DNA from: Methylobacterium indicum
Lineage (GTDB): Bacteria; Pseudomonadota; Alphaproteobacteria; Rhizobiales; Beijerinckiaceae
NCBI RefSeq assembly: GCF_001043895.1
Contig: NZ_JTHF01000127.1
Location: 1-64,000, forward strand
Direction of reading: 5' to 3'
DNA: 64,000 bases
The notes under the pieces are model-generated. The model saw only the letters and a list, made by a program, of their open reading frames with translations. It was not told the DNA's origin and ran no database searches. How positions within the stretch are numbered: the stretch's first letter is position 1; every line of letters begins with the position of its first letter. This document shows, one piece after another, positions 47,180 through 56,024 of the stretch. A program made the translations under genes and the position numbers.

Positions 47180-48301
47180 GGGTCAAAACCCAATCAGCTT
47201 GGCCATGTGAGGGTCTGCTTTCGACCCACTGCGGGCCCTGGAAAGGTCCGCTTCCGGGGTATCGGTGAGGCAGAGATCTGCGAATGGGTTAGGGGTTTGC
47301 AGTTTGATGGCTTTAGGGCAAGGTCGCCAAGGAAGCAGACATTGAGCGCCCTATGGACAAGCATACCACCGTCGACGAGGTGCGCGCATTCCACGCGAGG
47401 CTCATGGCCGTTGCTAGCGGCTCCGATGATCCGCGGCTCGAACGTGCCTTTGAACTTGTTCCGCGAGAGGCATTTCTTGGTGCTGGGCCGTGGAAGATTA
47501 TGGTCAATAAGCACTACGTCGAAACACCGAGCGCCAATCCTCTCTTCGTCTACCAGAACTGCGTCGTTGCTCTCGATGCCGCAAAGGGCATCAACAACGG
47601 CGAACCATTTCTGCACGCGCGCTGGATCGGAGCGGTTGCTCCGAAGAAGGGGGAGACCATCGTCCACATTGGAGCGGGCGCCGGATATTATACCGCTCTC
47701 CTGTCGATGCTGGCCCTGCCGAGCGGCCACGTGCATGCCTTCGAGATCGAACCGGCACTGGCACGCCGCGCATCCGACAACCTCGCGCCATTCGAGGGCG
47801 TGACTGTCGTGCAGGGCGATGCCACAGAACTCACTCTGCCGAACTGCGATTTGATCTACGTCAACGCGGGCGTCGTTTCACCGCCCGGTCCTTGGTTGAA
47901 GGCGTTGCGGCCCGGCGGTCGGATCATCTTTCCTTGGCGGCCCTCGAACCAGCTAGGGGTCGCTTTGATGATGACGCGACTGGAAACGAGCTTCAAGGTT
48001 CGGCTCTTGGGACCAGCGTGGTTCATCCCCTGCGTCGGCGCGTCGGACCCAGCAGGCTGCGTTAAGTCCCCAAGCCCATTGCAGGCACGCTCCATCAGCG
48101 CCGCGTGGCTGGTCGAAGACCGAGCGCCGGACGATACTGCTACAGCCGTATGTCGGGATGTCTGGTTCTCGGATACACCAGAATAGAACTGGACAACCTA
48201 TCTGGGTTGGAAACGGAACGTCTGCTCTCGGGCGTCTGGGTAGGGTCCGCTCCCCACCCTCAGCGGCCATTCATGAGGTCAAGCTGATTGGGTTTTGACC
48301 C
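47180..48301. mobile_element. 1,122-bp inverted-repeat element without transposase (mobile insertion cassette-like, IS630/mariner-type ends)
   Basis: Perfect 22-bp terminal inverted repeats, beginning GGGTCAAAACCCAATCAG, at 47180-47201 and 48280-48301. The target dinucleotide TA is duplicated (47178-47179 and 48302-48303), the mark of IS630/Tc1-mariner transposition. The only gene inside is a methyltransferase; no transposase or DDE motif is present. Base composition is visibly lower in GC than the island. Such transposase-free cassettes move with the help of a related element elsewhere. Confidence 0.85.
47353..48186 (+). CDS. PCMT-like SAM-dependent methyltransferase, passenger of the insertion element
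   Basis: 277 residues. RLERAFELVPREAFLGAG and IVHIGAGAGYYTALLSML (SAM motif I), HAFEIEPALARRASDNLAPF (motif Post-I) and DLIYVNAGVVSPPGPWLKALRPGGRIIFPW resemble protein-L-isoaspartate O-methyltransferases. It would repair isoaspartyl residues or modify another carboxyl target. It is complete, with lower GC than its neighbours, and lies centrally in the inverted-repeat cassette. The function in this setting, repair or something linked to mobility, is unknown. Confidence 0.8.
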   Translation: MDKHTTVDEVRAFHARLMAVASGSDDPRLERAFELVPREAFLGAGPWKIMVNKHYVETPSANPLFVYQNCVVALDAAKGINNGEPFLHARWIGAVAPKKGETIVHIGAGAGYYTALLSMLALPSGHVHAFEIEPALARRASDNLAPFEGVTVVQGDATELTLPNCDLIYVNAGVVSPPGPWLKALRPGGRIIFPWRPSNQLGVALMMTRLETSFKVRLLGPAWFIPCVGASDPAGCVKSPSPLQARSISAAWLVEDRAPDDTATAVCRDVWFSDTPE

Positions 48302-48678
48302 TACTGGTCGAAGAACTTCAAGCTCGGCCTGCCGTTCTCGAACGCCGCGCATTACGCCGACCCGGAGGTCGACCGCCTGCTCGAGGCCGCCGCCATCGAG
48401 CCCGACGAGGCGCGCCGCCGCGGCCTGTTCGTCGCCTTCCAGCGCCGCATCCGGGCCGACCTGCCGTCGGTCGACCTGATCGCGCCCTCCGGCATCATCG
48501 TGGCGCACCGCAAGGTGAAGAACTTCGCCCCCGGCGCCGAGGGGATCACCGGCAACTTCGCCGATCTGTACATCGACCCGCGGGAGGCGTGAGGAGTGGG
48601 CATCGACCGGGCTGCGGCGATTGCGCTCTGAGCGTAGTGCCCCGGTTCGTGTAGGATGAGGCGCACCCGTGGGGCGGC

Positions 48679-48978
48679 ATGATCTTCGAGTGGGACAACG
48701 AGAAGAGTGCAGCGACCCTCTCAGCACGCGGCTTCGATTTCGCGCACGCATCGCGCATCTTCGAGGGCCTCACCCTCCAAACGCAGGATCTGAGGCGGAT
48801 ATACGGTGAGATGCGGGTGAGTGCGGTCGGCGAGGTCGACGGCGATATAATCCAGGTCGTCTTCACAGATCGAGTGAGCGGGCGCCGAATCATCTCGGCC
48901 CGCACGGCAAGCCGGAAGGAGCGAAGGGAATGGCACGCGTTAGTCTTGAAGACCTCCGCAAGGTTGCCGCCCCCGTAG
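48679..48978 (+). CDS. brnT: BrnT-family ribonuclease toxin
   Basis: 99 residues. FEWDNEKSAATLSARGFDFAHASRIFEG and the C-terminal GRRIISARTASRKERREWH match the BrnT toxin fold (RelE-like endoribonuclease). Partner antitoxin gene starts inside its last 49 bases. Toxin-antitoxin modules are frequent next to mobile elements, and this one follows the disrupted dppA-like gene by 86 bases. Confidence 0.82.
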   Translation: MIFEWDNEKSAATLSARGFDFAHASRIFEGLTLQTQDLRRIYGEMRVSAVGEVDGDIIQVVFTDRVSGRRIISARTASRKERREWHALVLKTSARLPPP

Positions 48979-49298
48979 ACCGGGCAAAGATCGACGCGAC
49001 GACGGAGGAGGACATCCGCCGCCACATGATCGAGGACGGCGAGGATCCCGACGAGGAACCGACCGGTTATCGCCTCGTATGGCCGATCGCGGCGATCCGA
49101 TCGCGGCTCGGCATGACCCAGAGCACCTTCGCGGACGCCCTCGGCGTGCCGGTGGCGACCTTGCGCAACTGGGAGCAGGGCCGGACGCAGCCGGACCCGG
49201 CGGCCGTGGCCCTGCTGCGCATCGTGGAGCGCGAGCCCGAGGCCGCCTTCCGGGCCCTCGGAGTCGCGTATCCGGCACCGGCCGAACAGCAGGGCTGA
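48930..49298 (+). CDS. HTH (XRE/HigA-like) antitoxin partner of BrnT
   Basis: 122 residues. The C-terminal VWPIAAIRSRLGMTQSTFADALGVPVATLRNWEQGRTQPD is an HTH_3 domain of the HigA/MqsA kind; the N-terminal half (TTEEDIRRHMIEDGEDPDEEP) is the acidic region expected to bind the toxin. Classical BrnA antitoxins have a ribbon-helix-helix domain, so the pairing is a hybrid. The frames overlap by 49 bases, so both are made from one transcript. It likely represses its own promoter upstream of 48679. Confidence 0.8.
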   Translation: MARVSLEDLRKVAAPVDRAKIDATTEEDIRRHMIEDGEDPDEEPTGYRLVWPIAAIRSRLGMTQSTFADALGVPVATLRNWEQGRTQPDPAAVALLRIVEREPEAAFRALGVAYPAPAEQQG

Positions 49299-49305
49299 CG
49301 CCCCG

Positions 49306-50115
49306 CTACCACGCCGGCTCGAGAAACCCGCCGTAGCGGTCGAGCAGGAACTGCTTCACCTCCGGCGAGCGGTAGGTGGCGATGAAGGCGGCGAGCCGGG
49401 GGTCGTCGCGGTTGTTCGGACGCGCCACGAAGCTCAGCGTGTAGTGCTTGTCGCCGGCCCCGTCTGTGATGAGGGCGGTCTTCGGGTCGCCGCCGGAGGC
49501 GATCAGGTAGGTGAAGCTGATCTGGGCCAGGGCCACGTCGTCGAGGACGCGGGGGAGCTGCGCGGCATCGAGTTCGAGGATGCGCAAGCCCTTCGGGTTC
49601 TGCACGACGTCCGCCACGGTGACCGCGTCGCCGAGGCCCGGCTTGAGGGTGAGAAGGCCGGCCTTCTCGAGCAGGTGCAGGCCGCGGGCGGCGTTGACCG
49701 GGTCGTTGGCGATCGCGACCGAGGCGCCCTTCGGCACGTCCTCCAGGCGCTTGACCGATGTCGAGAACAGCCCGACCGGCAGGATGATGGCCGGCGCCAC
49801 CGGCACCAGGGCGTAGCCCCGCGCCTTGATGGCGCTGGTGAGGAAGGGCACGTGCTGGAACAGGTTGGCGTCGAGGCTGCCGGTCGCCACCGCCTCGTTC
49901 GGGGTGACCCAGTCGGTGAACTCGACGATCTCGACGCTCTGCCCCTGCGCCTTGGCGAGCTTGGCGGCGACGTCGAGGGTCTGGGCGACCGGACCGGCGG
50001 TGGTGCCGATGCGCAAGGGCACCGCGGCCCGGGCGGGACCGACGCGAACGCCTCCGAAGGCGGAAGCCGCAAGCGCGGTGCCGAGGAGGGCCCGGCGGGT
50101 GAGAAAGCGGGTCAT
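49306..50115 (-). CDS. MetQ/NlpA-family ABC binding protein
   Basis: 269 residues. TRRALLGTALAASAFGGVRV is a twin-arginine-like signal, and the mature part (LRIGTTAGPVAQTLDVAAKLAKAQG, ANLFQHVPFLTSAIKARGY, PVGLFSTSVKRLEDVPKGASVAIANDPVN in the first lobe) is NLPA family. It is co-transcribed with the FMN reductase (ATGA overlap) and the dppBCDF genes. No MetN or MetI partner is encoded here. Confidence 0.86.
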   Translation of the reverse strand: MTRFLTRRALLGTALAASAFGGVRVGPARAAVPLRIGTTAGPVAQTLDVAAKLAKAQGQSVEIVEFTDWVTPNEAVATGSLDANLFQHVPFLTSAIKARGYALVPVAPAIILPVGLFSTSVKRLEDVPKGASVAIANDPVNAARGLHLLEKAGLLTLKPGLGDAVTVADVVQNPKGLRILELDAAQLPRVLDDVALAQISFTYLIASGGDPKTALITDGAGDKHYTLSFVARPNNRDDPRLAAFIATYRSPEVKQFLLDRYGGFLEPAW

Positions 50116-50696
50116 CAGGCGGCCGCCTGAACCGAGGCGCGGGGCGTGCGGTGCGCCAGGGCCTCGACGAGCTGGCCGGCGGCCTGGCCGATCCGGGCCT
50201 CCAGGGCGGCGTCGGCGGGGCGGCCGTCGCTGAACTCGGAATCGCTGGCATAGACGGAAGTCGCCACCGTGTGGGCGCCGAAGAACCCGAAGAGCGGCCG
50301 CAACTGGTGCTCGACGACGAGGGCGTGGCGGTGGCCGCCGCCGGTCGCCGCGACGATCACCGGCCGGTCGGCCAGCGCCGCCGGGTCGATGAGGTCGAAG
50401 ACGTGCTTGAACAGGCCGGCATAGGAGCCCTTGTAGACCGGGCTCGCCACGATCAGGGCATCGGCCTCCGCGATCGCCCGGACCAGGGCGGCGCTGCGGG
50501 CGCTCAGGTCGTTCGGGGTGTAGGCGGCGCCGAGTTCCGGCCCGCCATCGAGGATGTCGAGGAGCTGGACGTCGACGGGCCGGCGCGCGGCCACCGCCTC
50601 GGCGATGGCCCCGACGAGGGCCCGCGACTTCGACGGCCGGTGGGTGTTGCCGCTGAAGCCGACGATGCGAAAGCGGGCGGTCTGGCGCAGGGTCAT
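50115..50696 (-). CDS. NADPH-dependent FMN reductase (SsuE/MsuE-like)
   Basis: 193 residues from ATG 50696. RIVGFSGNTHRPSKSRALV is the flavodoxin-like phosphate loop; ALIVASPVYKGSYAGLFKHVFDLID and PVIVAATGGGHRHALVVEHQLRPLFGFFGAH are typical of SsuE/MsuE. It supplies reduced FMN to the LLM and SfnB-like monooxygenases; being the only such reductase in the window, it may serve all six LLM enzymes. It lies between dppF-like and metQ-like genes in one operon. Confidence 0.9.
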   Translation of the reverse strand: MTLRQTARFRIVGFSGNTHRPSKSRALVGAIAEAVAARRPVDVQLLDILDGGPELGAAYTPNDLSARSAALVRAIAEADALIVASPVYKGSYAGLFKHVFDLIDPAALADRPVIVAATGGGHRHALVVEHQLRPLFGFFGAHTVATSVYASDSEFSDGRPADAALEARIGQAAGQLVEALAHRTPRASVQAAA

Positions 50697-50724
50697 GGAC
50701 GTGTCCTTGTGCGGGAGGGAAGCG

Positions 50725-51622
50725 TCAGGCGTGGTGGCAGGCGACGGCGTGGGCCTCGGCGACCGGGCGCAGGGCCGGATCGTCGCGGCGGCAGAGGTCG
50801 GTCGCGAGCGGGCAACGGGGGTGGAAGCGGCAGCCGGCCGGCACGTCGGCCGGGCTCGGCAGGTCGCCGCCGAGCGGCGGCGCCTGGCGCTTTCGCGAAG
50901 GATCCGGCACCGCCGCGATGAGGGCGCGGGTATAGGGGTGGCGCGGAGCGGCCCACAGGGCCGCGGTCGGTGCGCTCTCGACGATGCGGCCAAGATACAT
51001 CACCAGCACCCGGTCGGCGACGTGCTCGACCACCGACAGGTCGTGCGAGACGAACAGGTAGGCGAGACCGAGTTCGCGGCGCCTCGCGGCGAGCAAGTTG
51101 AGGATCTGCGCCTGGACCGAGAGATCGAGGGCCGAGACCGGCTCGTCGCAGACGACGAGATGCGGCTCGACCACCAGGGCGCGGGCGATCCCGATGCGCT
51201 GGCGCTGGCCGCCGGAGAATTCGTGCGGATAGCGCGTCGCTGCGGTCTCCGGGAGGCCGACCTGCTCGAGGGCGCGGGCGACCCGGGCGCGGCGCTCGTC
51301 CCGGCCGCCGAGACCGTGAACCTTGAGCGGCGTCTCGAGGATGTTGCCGATGGTGTGGCGCGGGTTGAGCGAGGCGAAGGGGTCCTGGAACACCATCTGC
51401 GCCCGGCGGCGATAGGCGCGGAGATCGCTGCCGCGGAGCCCGCGAACCGGCACCCCGTCGAAGACGATCTCGCCGGCTTCCGGTTCGACGAGGCGAAGGA
51501 GGCTCTTCGCCAGGCTCGACTTGCCGCAGCCGGATTCGCCGACGAGGCCGACGGTTTCCCCGCGCGCGACCGTCAGGCTGACGCCGTCGACCGCCCGCAC
51601 CCCGTCATAGGCGGTCGTGAGG

Positions 51623-51645
<23 letters not shown>
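50725..51645 (-). CDS. peptide-type ABC transporter ATP-binding protein (DppF-like)
   Basis: 306 residues from ATG 51645. Walker [55 protein letters not shown] and [18 protein letters not shown] are complete; the C-terminal [15 protein letters not shown] and [14 protein letters not shown] are oligopeptide-ABC features. Overlaps the DppD-like gene by 23 bases. Second dppBCDF-like set of the island. Confidence 0.9.
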
Positions 51646-52654
<1,009 letters not shown>

Positions 52655-52655
52655 C

Positions 52656-53573
52656 TCACGCCTCCCCGGCGAGACGCGGGTTGAGGGCGTCGTTCAGCCC
52701 GTCGCCGACGAGATTGAGGGCGAGCACGCTGAGCACGATCGCGACCCCGGGAATCGCGGTCAGGTACCAGGCGCTGCGCAGAACCTCCCGGCCCGAGCCG
52801 ATCATGCTGCCCCAGCTCACGACGTTCGGGTCGCCCAGCCCCATGAAGGACAGGGCCGATTCCATCAGGATGCCGGATGCGACCATCACCGAGGCGGTGA
52901 CGACGATCGGCGGCAGGGCGTTGGGCAGGATCTCGGCGAACACGATCCGCACCGGCCCGTAGCCGAGGCCGCGGGCGGCGGTGACGAAGTCCTTCTCGCG
53001 CAAGGAGCGGAACTCGGCCCGGGTGAGCCGGGCCACCGTCGGCCACGAGGTCGCCCCGATGGCGAGCGTGATCGCCGGGATCGAGGGCTGCGCGATCGCC
53101 ACCAGCACCACCAGCAGGATGAAGGACGGGATGGTCTGGAACAGGGCGATCACGCGGCCGAGCGCCCGGTCGATCCGCCCGCCGGCATAGCCGGCGGTGG
53201 CGCCGACCAATACGCCGACGGCAAGGCCGGTGGCGGCCGCCGCGAAGCCGACGAGGAGCGAGATCCGGGCGCCGTGGGCGATCCCGGCGGCGACGTCGCG
53301 GCCGAGGGAATCGGTGCCCAGCGGATAGGCCGGATCCTGGCCCGGCCACAGGAACGGCTGCGCCACCATGCCGAGCGGATCGTCGGGATAAGCGAAGGGC
53401 GCGGCCAGAGCCGCTGCCGCGATCACGCCGAGGATCGCGAGGCCGGACAGGGCCGTCGGGTTGCGCAGGAAGGCCCGCAAGGCCCGGCGCGGCGCGGGTG
53501 CCGGCAGCGCGGCCCCACGGTCCACGGCGGCGGGGGCCTGCACGAGAGGCAGGGTCATCGGCGAGGAGGTCAT
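52656..53573 (-). CDS. peptide-type ABC transporter permease (DppC-like)
   Basis: 305 residues from ATG 53573. N-terminal anchor near residues 40-60, YPLGTDSLGRDVAAGIAHGARISLLVG, RGLGYGPVRIVFAEILPNALPPIVV (EAA loop) and LGDPNVVSWGSMIGSGREVL. Paralogue of 10299-11156. Overlaps the DppB-like gene by four bases. Confidence 0.9.
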   Translation of the reverse strand: MTSSPMTLPLVQAPAAVDRGAALPAPAPRRALRAFLRNPTALSGLAILGVIAAAALAAPFAYPDDPLGMVAQPFLWPGQDPAYPLGTDSLGRDVAAGIAHGARISLLVGFAAAATGLAVGVLVGATAGYAGGRIDRALGRVIALFQTIPSFILLVVLVAIAQPSIPAITLAIGATSWPTVARLTRAEFRSLREKDFVTAARGLGYGPVRIVFAEILPNALPPIVVTASVMVASGILMESALSFMGLGDPNVVSWGSMIGSGREVLRSAWYLTAIPGVAIVLSVLALNLVGDGLNDALNPRLAGEA

Positions 53574-54559
53574 GAGCGCACCGCGATGCGAGGGTCGAGG
53601 ATCGCCTGGATGAGGTCGACCGCCACGTTGGCGACGAGGACCAGGAGCGAGGAGAGCAGGAGCACGCCGAGCAGCACGCTGAAGTCGCGCGCCATCACCG
53701 CCTCGAAGGCGAGGCGCCCGAGGCCGGGCCAGGAATAGACCGTCTCGACCACCACGGCGCCGCCGAGAAGCCCGCCGACATGCATCCCGGCCACCGTGGT
53801 GACCGGCAGCAGCGCGTTGCGCAGGACGTGGCGCAGGGTGATCGCCAGCGGCGACAGGCCCTTGGCGGCGGCGGTGCGCACGAAGTCCTGGGCCCGCACC
53901 TCCAGCATCGCGGCGCGCACGAGGCGGGCGTAGATCGCGACATAGAACAGGGCGAGCGACAGGCCGGGCAGCACCATGTAGCGGAGCTGGTCGACGAGTG
54001 CCGCGACGCCGGTGAGCCCCTGCCCGATGGTGCGCGCGCCGCCGCTCGGTAGCCAGCCGAGCTTCACCGAGAACAGCACGATCAGCATCAGGCCGATCCA
54101 GAAGCCCGGCACCGAGTAGAACAGCAGCACCGCCACCGAGAGGACCCGGTCGAGGATCCCGCCCGGGGCCCGGGCCATCAGCGCGCCGAGAGCGAGACCG
54201 GCGAGCAGCGCGAGGGCGAGCGCCAGGCCCATCAGCATCAGCGTGCCGGGCAGGCGCTGCCCGATCAGATCGGCGACCGGCATGTTGTAGCGCGGCGAGA
54301 AGCCGAGGCTCAGATGGGCGAGGTTGTTCAGGTAGGCCAGGAACTGGTCGAGCACCGGCAGGTCGAGGCCGAAGCGGCTGCGCATCGCCGCGAGCGTCTC
54401 CTCGGTCGCAGCCCCCGCCTCGCCCGCCATCACTTCGGCGGCGTCGCCGGGCGCGAGGCGCAGGAGGAAGAAGTTCACCACTAGGATCAGGAGAGCCGTC
54501 GGCACCGCATCGGTGAGCGCCCGTCCCAGCACGGGGAGCAGACGGCGTGTTCGGTCCAT
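53570..54559 (-). CDS. peptide-type ABC transporter permease (DppB-like)
   Basis: 329 residues, six membrane segments. FFLLRLAPGDAAEVMAGEAG, MRSRFGLDLPVLDQFLAYLN and the EAA loop FVRTAAAKGLSPLAITLRHVLRNALLPVTT are diagnostic. First gene of the 49.3-54.6 kb operon (dppBCDF, FMN reductase, MetQ-like). Unlike the 8-14 kb set, no DppA-like gene starts this operon, so the binding protein must come from elsewhere, most likely 15366-16952. Confidence 0.9.
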   Translation of the reverse strand: MDRTRRLLPVLGRALTDAVPTALLILVVNFFLLRLAPGDAAEVMAGEAGAATEETLAAMRSRFGLDLPVLDQFLAYLNNLAHLSLGFSPRYNMPVADLIGQRLPGTLMLMGLALALALLAGLALGALMARAPGGILDRVLSVAVLLFYSVPGFWIGLMLIVLFSVKLGWLPSGGARTIGQGLTGVAALVDQLRYMVLPGLSLALFYVAIYARLVRAAMLEVRAQDFVRTAAAKGLSPLAITLRHVLRNALLPVTTVAGMHVGGLLGGAVVVETVYSWPGLGRLAFEAVMARDFSVLLGVLLLSSLLVLVANVAVDLIQAILDPRIAVRS

Positions 54560-54616
54560 TGCGGGTCACTCCGGCGTGAGGCCGCCGGGCCGCGGCGACG
54601 GCGCTAAATTCATATT

Positions 54617-54637
54617 GTCGATCTATTTTGTCAACTA
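54617..54637 (-). promoter_or_regulatory. shared promoter block, copy 2
   Basis: The minus strand reads TAGTTGACAAAATAGATC followed by GAC. 18 of 21 bases match 23529-23549. TTGACA is a perfect -35 hexamer, 58 bases before the DppB-like start. It also lies in the divergent region upstream of the LLM gene at 54694. Confidence 0.5.
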
Positions 54638-54693
54638 TAGGATGGCGCCATCGAATGGGCCCGCGGCCCATGACCTCCCGGGCGAGCCTCGTC

Positions 54694-55911
54694 ATGACCC
54701 TGATCCATCCTCCGGGCGCTCTCGTCGGCAAGTCCCGCCACGGCAAGTCCGGTTTCGCGAGCCCGACGGACTTCCCGGACAGCCCGCTGTCGCGGGCGCT
54801 GGCGGAGCCGCTGCTGCTCGGCCTGTTCCTGCCGATCCAGGCCGGCGGCTGGACCGCCTCGACCCTACCGCGCACCACCGACTGGAGCTTCGACTACAAC
54901 CGCGACCTCGTGCTGGAGGCCGAGCGGCTCGGCTTCGACCTCGTCTTCGCGCTGTCGCAATGGCTGCCGAAGGGCGGCTATGGCGGCGTGCTCGACGGGC
55001 AGGCCCTCGATTCCTTCACCAGCATCGCGGCCCTGTCGGCGCTGACCCGCCGCATCCTGCTGGTGGCGACCATGCACGTGCTCTACGGGCCGTGGCACCC
55101 GCTGCACCTGGCCAAGTTCGGCGCCACTCTCGACCACATCTCCGGCGGCCGCTTCGGCTTCAACGTCGTCACCGGCCACCGGGCGGTGGAGCACGAGATG
55201 TTCGGCTGGCCGCGCATCGAGCACGACCGGCGCTACGCGCTCGCGGCCGAGTTCGTCGAGGTGGTGCAGCGCCTGTGGCAGGACGACGAGCCGTTCTCGT
55301 TTACGGGCGAATCCTCGTGGCGCCTGGGCGAGGGATTCGTGACGCCCAAGCCCCGCTACGGCCGCCCGATCCTCGTCAACGCCACGGGCTCGGAAGCGGG
55401 GATCGCCTTCGCGGGGCGCTATTCCGACATCGTGTTCGTGACGAGCCCGGCCGGCGCCGACATCGACAGCGCGCTTCAAGCGCTGCCCGACCACACCGCC
55501 CGGGTGAAGGCGGCGGCGCGCGGGTTCGGGCGCGAGGTCCGCACGCTCATCAACCCGCTGGTGATCTGCCGCGAGACGGAAGCCGAGGCCTGGGCCTATG
55601 CCGACGCCATCGTGGCGCACGCCGATCCGCGCAGCCCGAAGGGTTTTCGCACGCTCGATTCCGACGCCCAGGCCTGGAAGGGCCGCGAGGGCCGGGCCGA
55701 CCCTTATGCCGCGATTGGCGGCAACATCCGGGTGATCGGCTCGCCCGAGCAGGTGGTGGAGCAGTTCGCGGCCCTGAAGCGGGCCGGCATCGATGGGCTG
55801 CAGCTCAGCTTCTACGACTTCAAGCCCGACCTCGCCTTCTTCGGCGAGCGGGTGCTGCCGCTGATGCGCCAGGCGGGCCTGCGGGCTGCGCCCGCGGCGC
55901 TCGCGGCCTGA
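54694..55911 (+). CDS. LLM-class flavin-dependent monooxygenase (SsuD/SfnG-like)
   Basis: 405 residues from ATG 54694 (an ATG at 54670 is also possible). WSFDYNRDLVLEAERLGFDLVF, TMHVLYGPWHPLHLAKFGAT, LDHISGGRFGFNVVTGHRAVE and GRPILVNATGSEAGIAFAGRYSD resemble SsuD/SfnG alkanesulfonate or dimethylsulfone monooxygenases more than the NtaA group. It uses FMNH2. The SfnB-like gene follows in the same direction after 113 bases, like the sfnG-sfnB pairing known from sulfone metabolism. Confidence 0.86.
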   Translation: MTLIHPPGALVGKSRHGKSGFASPTDFPDSPLSRALAEPLLLGLFLPIQAGGWTASTLPRTTDWSFDYNRDLVLEAERLGFDLVFALSQWLPKGGYGGVLDGQALDSFTSIAALSALTRRILLVATMHVLYGPWHPLHLAKFGATLDHISGGRFGFNVVTGHRAVEHEMFGWPRIEHDRRYALAAEFVEVVQRLWQDDEPFSFTGESSWRLGEGFVTPKPRYGRPILVNATGSEAGIAFAGRYSDIVFVTSPAGADIDSALQALPDHTARVKAAARGFGREVRTLINPLVICRETEAEAWAYADAIVAHADPRSPKGFRTLDSDAQAWKGREGRADPYAAIGGNIRVIGSPEQVVEQFAALKRAGIDGLQLSFYDFKPDLAFFGERVLPLMRQAGLRAAPAALAA

Positions 55912-56024
55912 CCCCAGCCCCGTCAACCGCCGCGTCGCCGACCACCCGACCACGATCGACGGCCCGTCCGACATCGTCGCCGACATCTGGCTCGAGGCGT
56001 GAGCGCCCGCGACAGGAGACCCGC

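Larger units (their letters stand above)
45852..48592 (+). pseudogene. DppA-like peptide ABC binding protein split by an insertion element
   Basis: The 5' part (45852-47177) gives a twin-arginine-like signal (TRRHATRLLLSAAAGAALPA), RGGTLNWVFFPEPQ, RFALRRGVTWHDGRPFTAADV, KEWVPGSHLLFERNPHYW and FDPTIGVQRA. Codon TAC for the Tyr of the conserved QRxYWS motif is cut after TA by the element at 47180-48301. The 3' part resumes at 48304 as WSKNFKLGLPFSNAAHY and ends FADLYIDPREA at 48592. Removal of the element and one TA restores one 539-residue frame. The insertion is therefore recent, and the gene is inactive as it stands. Confidence 0.93.

Noticed and set aside
55912-56024. possible remnant of an LLM gene end (TTIDGPSDIVADIWLEA)
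   Set aside because: The similarity to LLM C-termini is too short to support; it is treated as intergenic.
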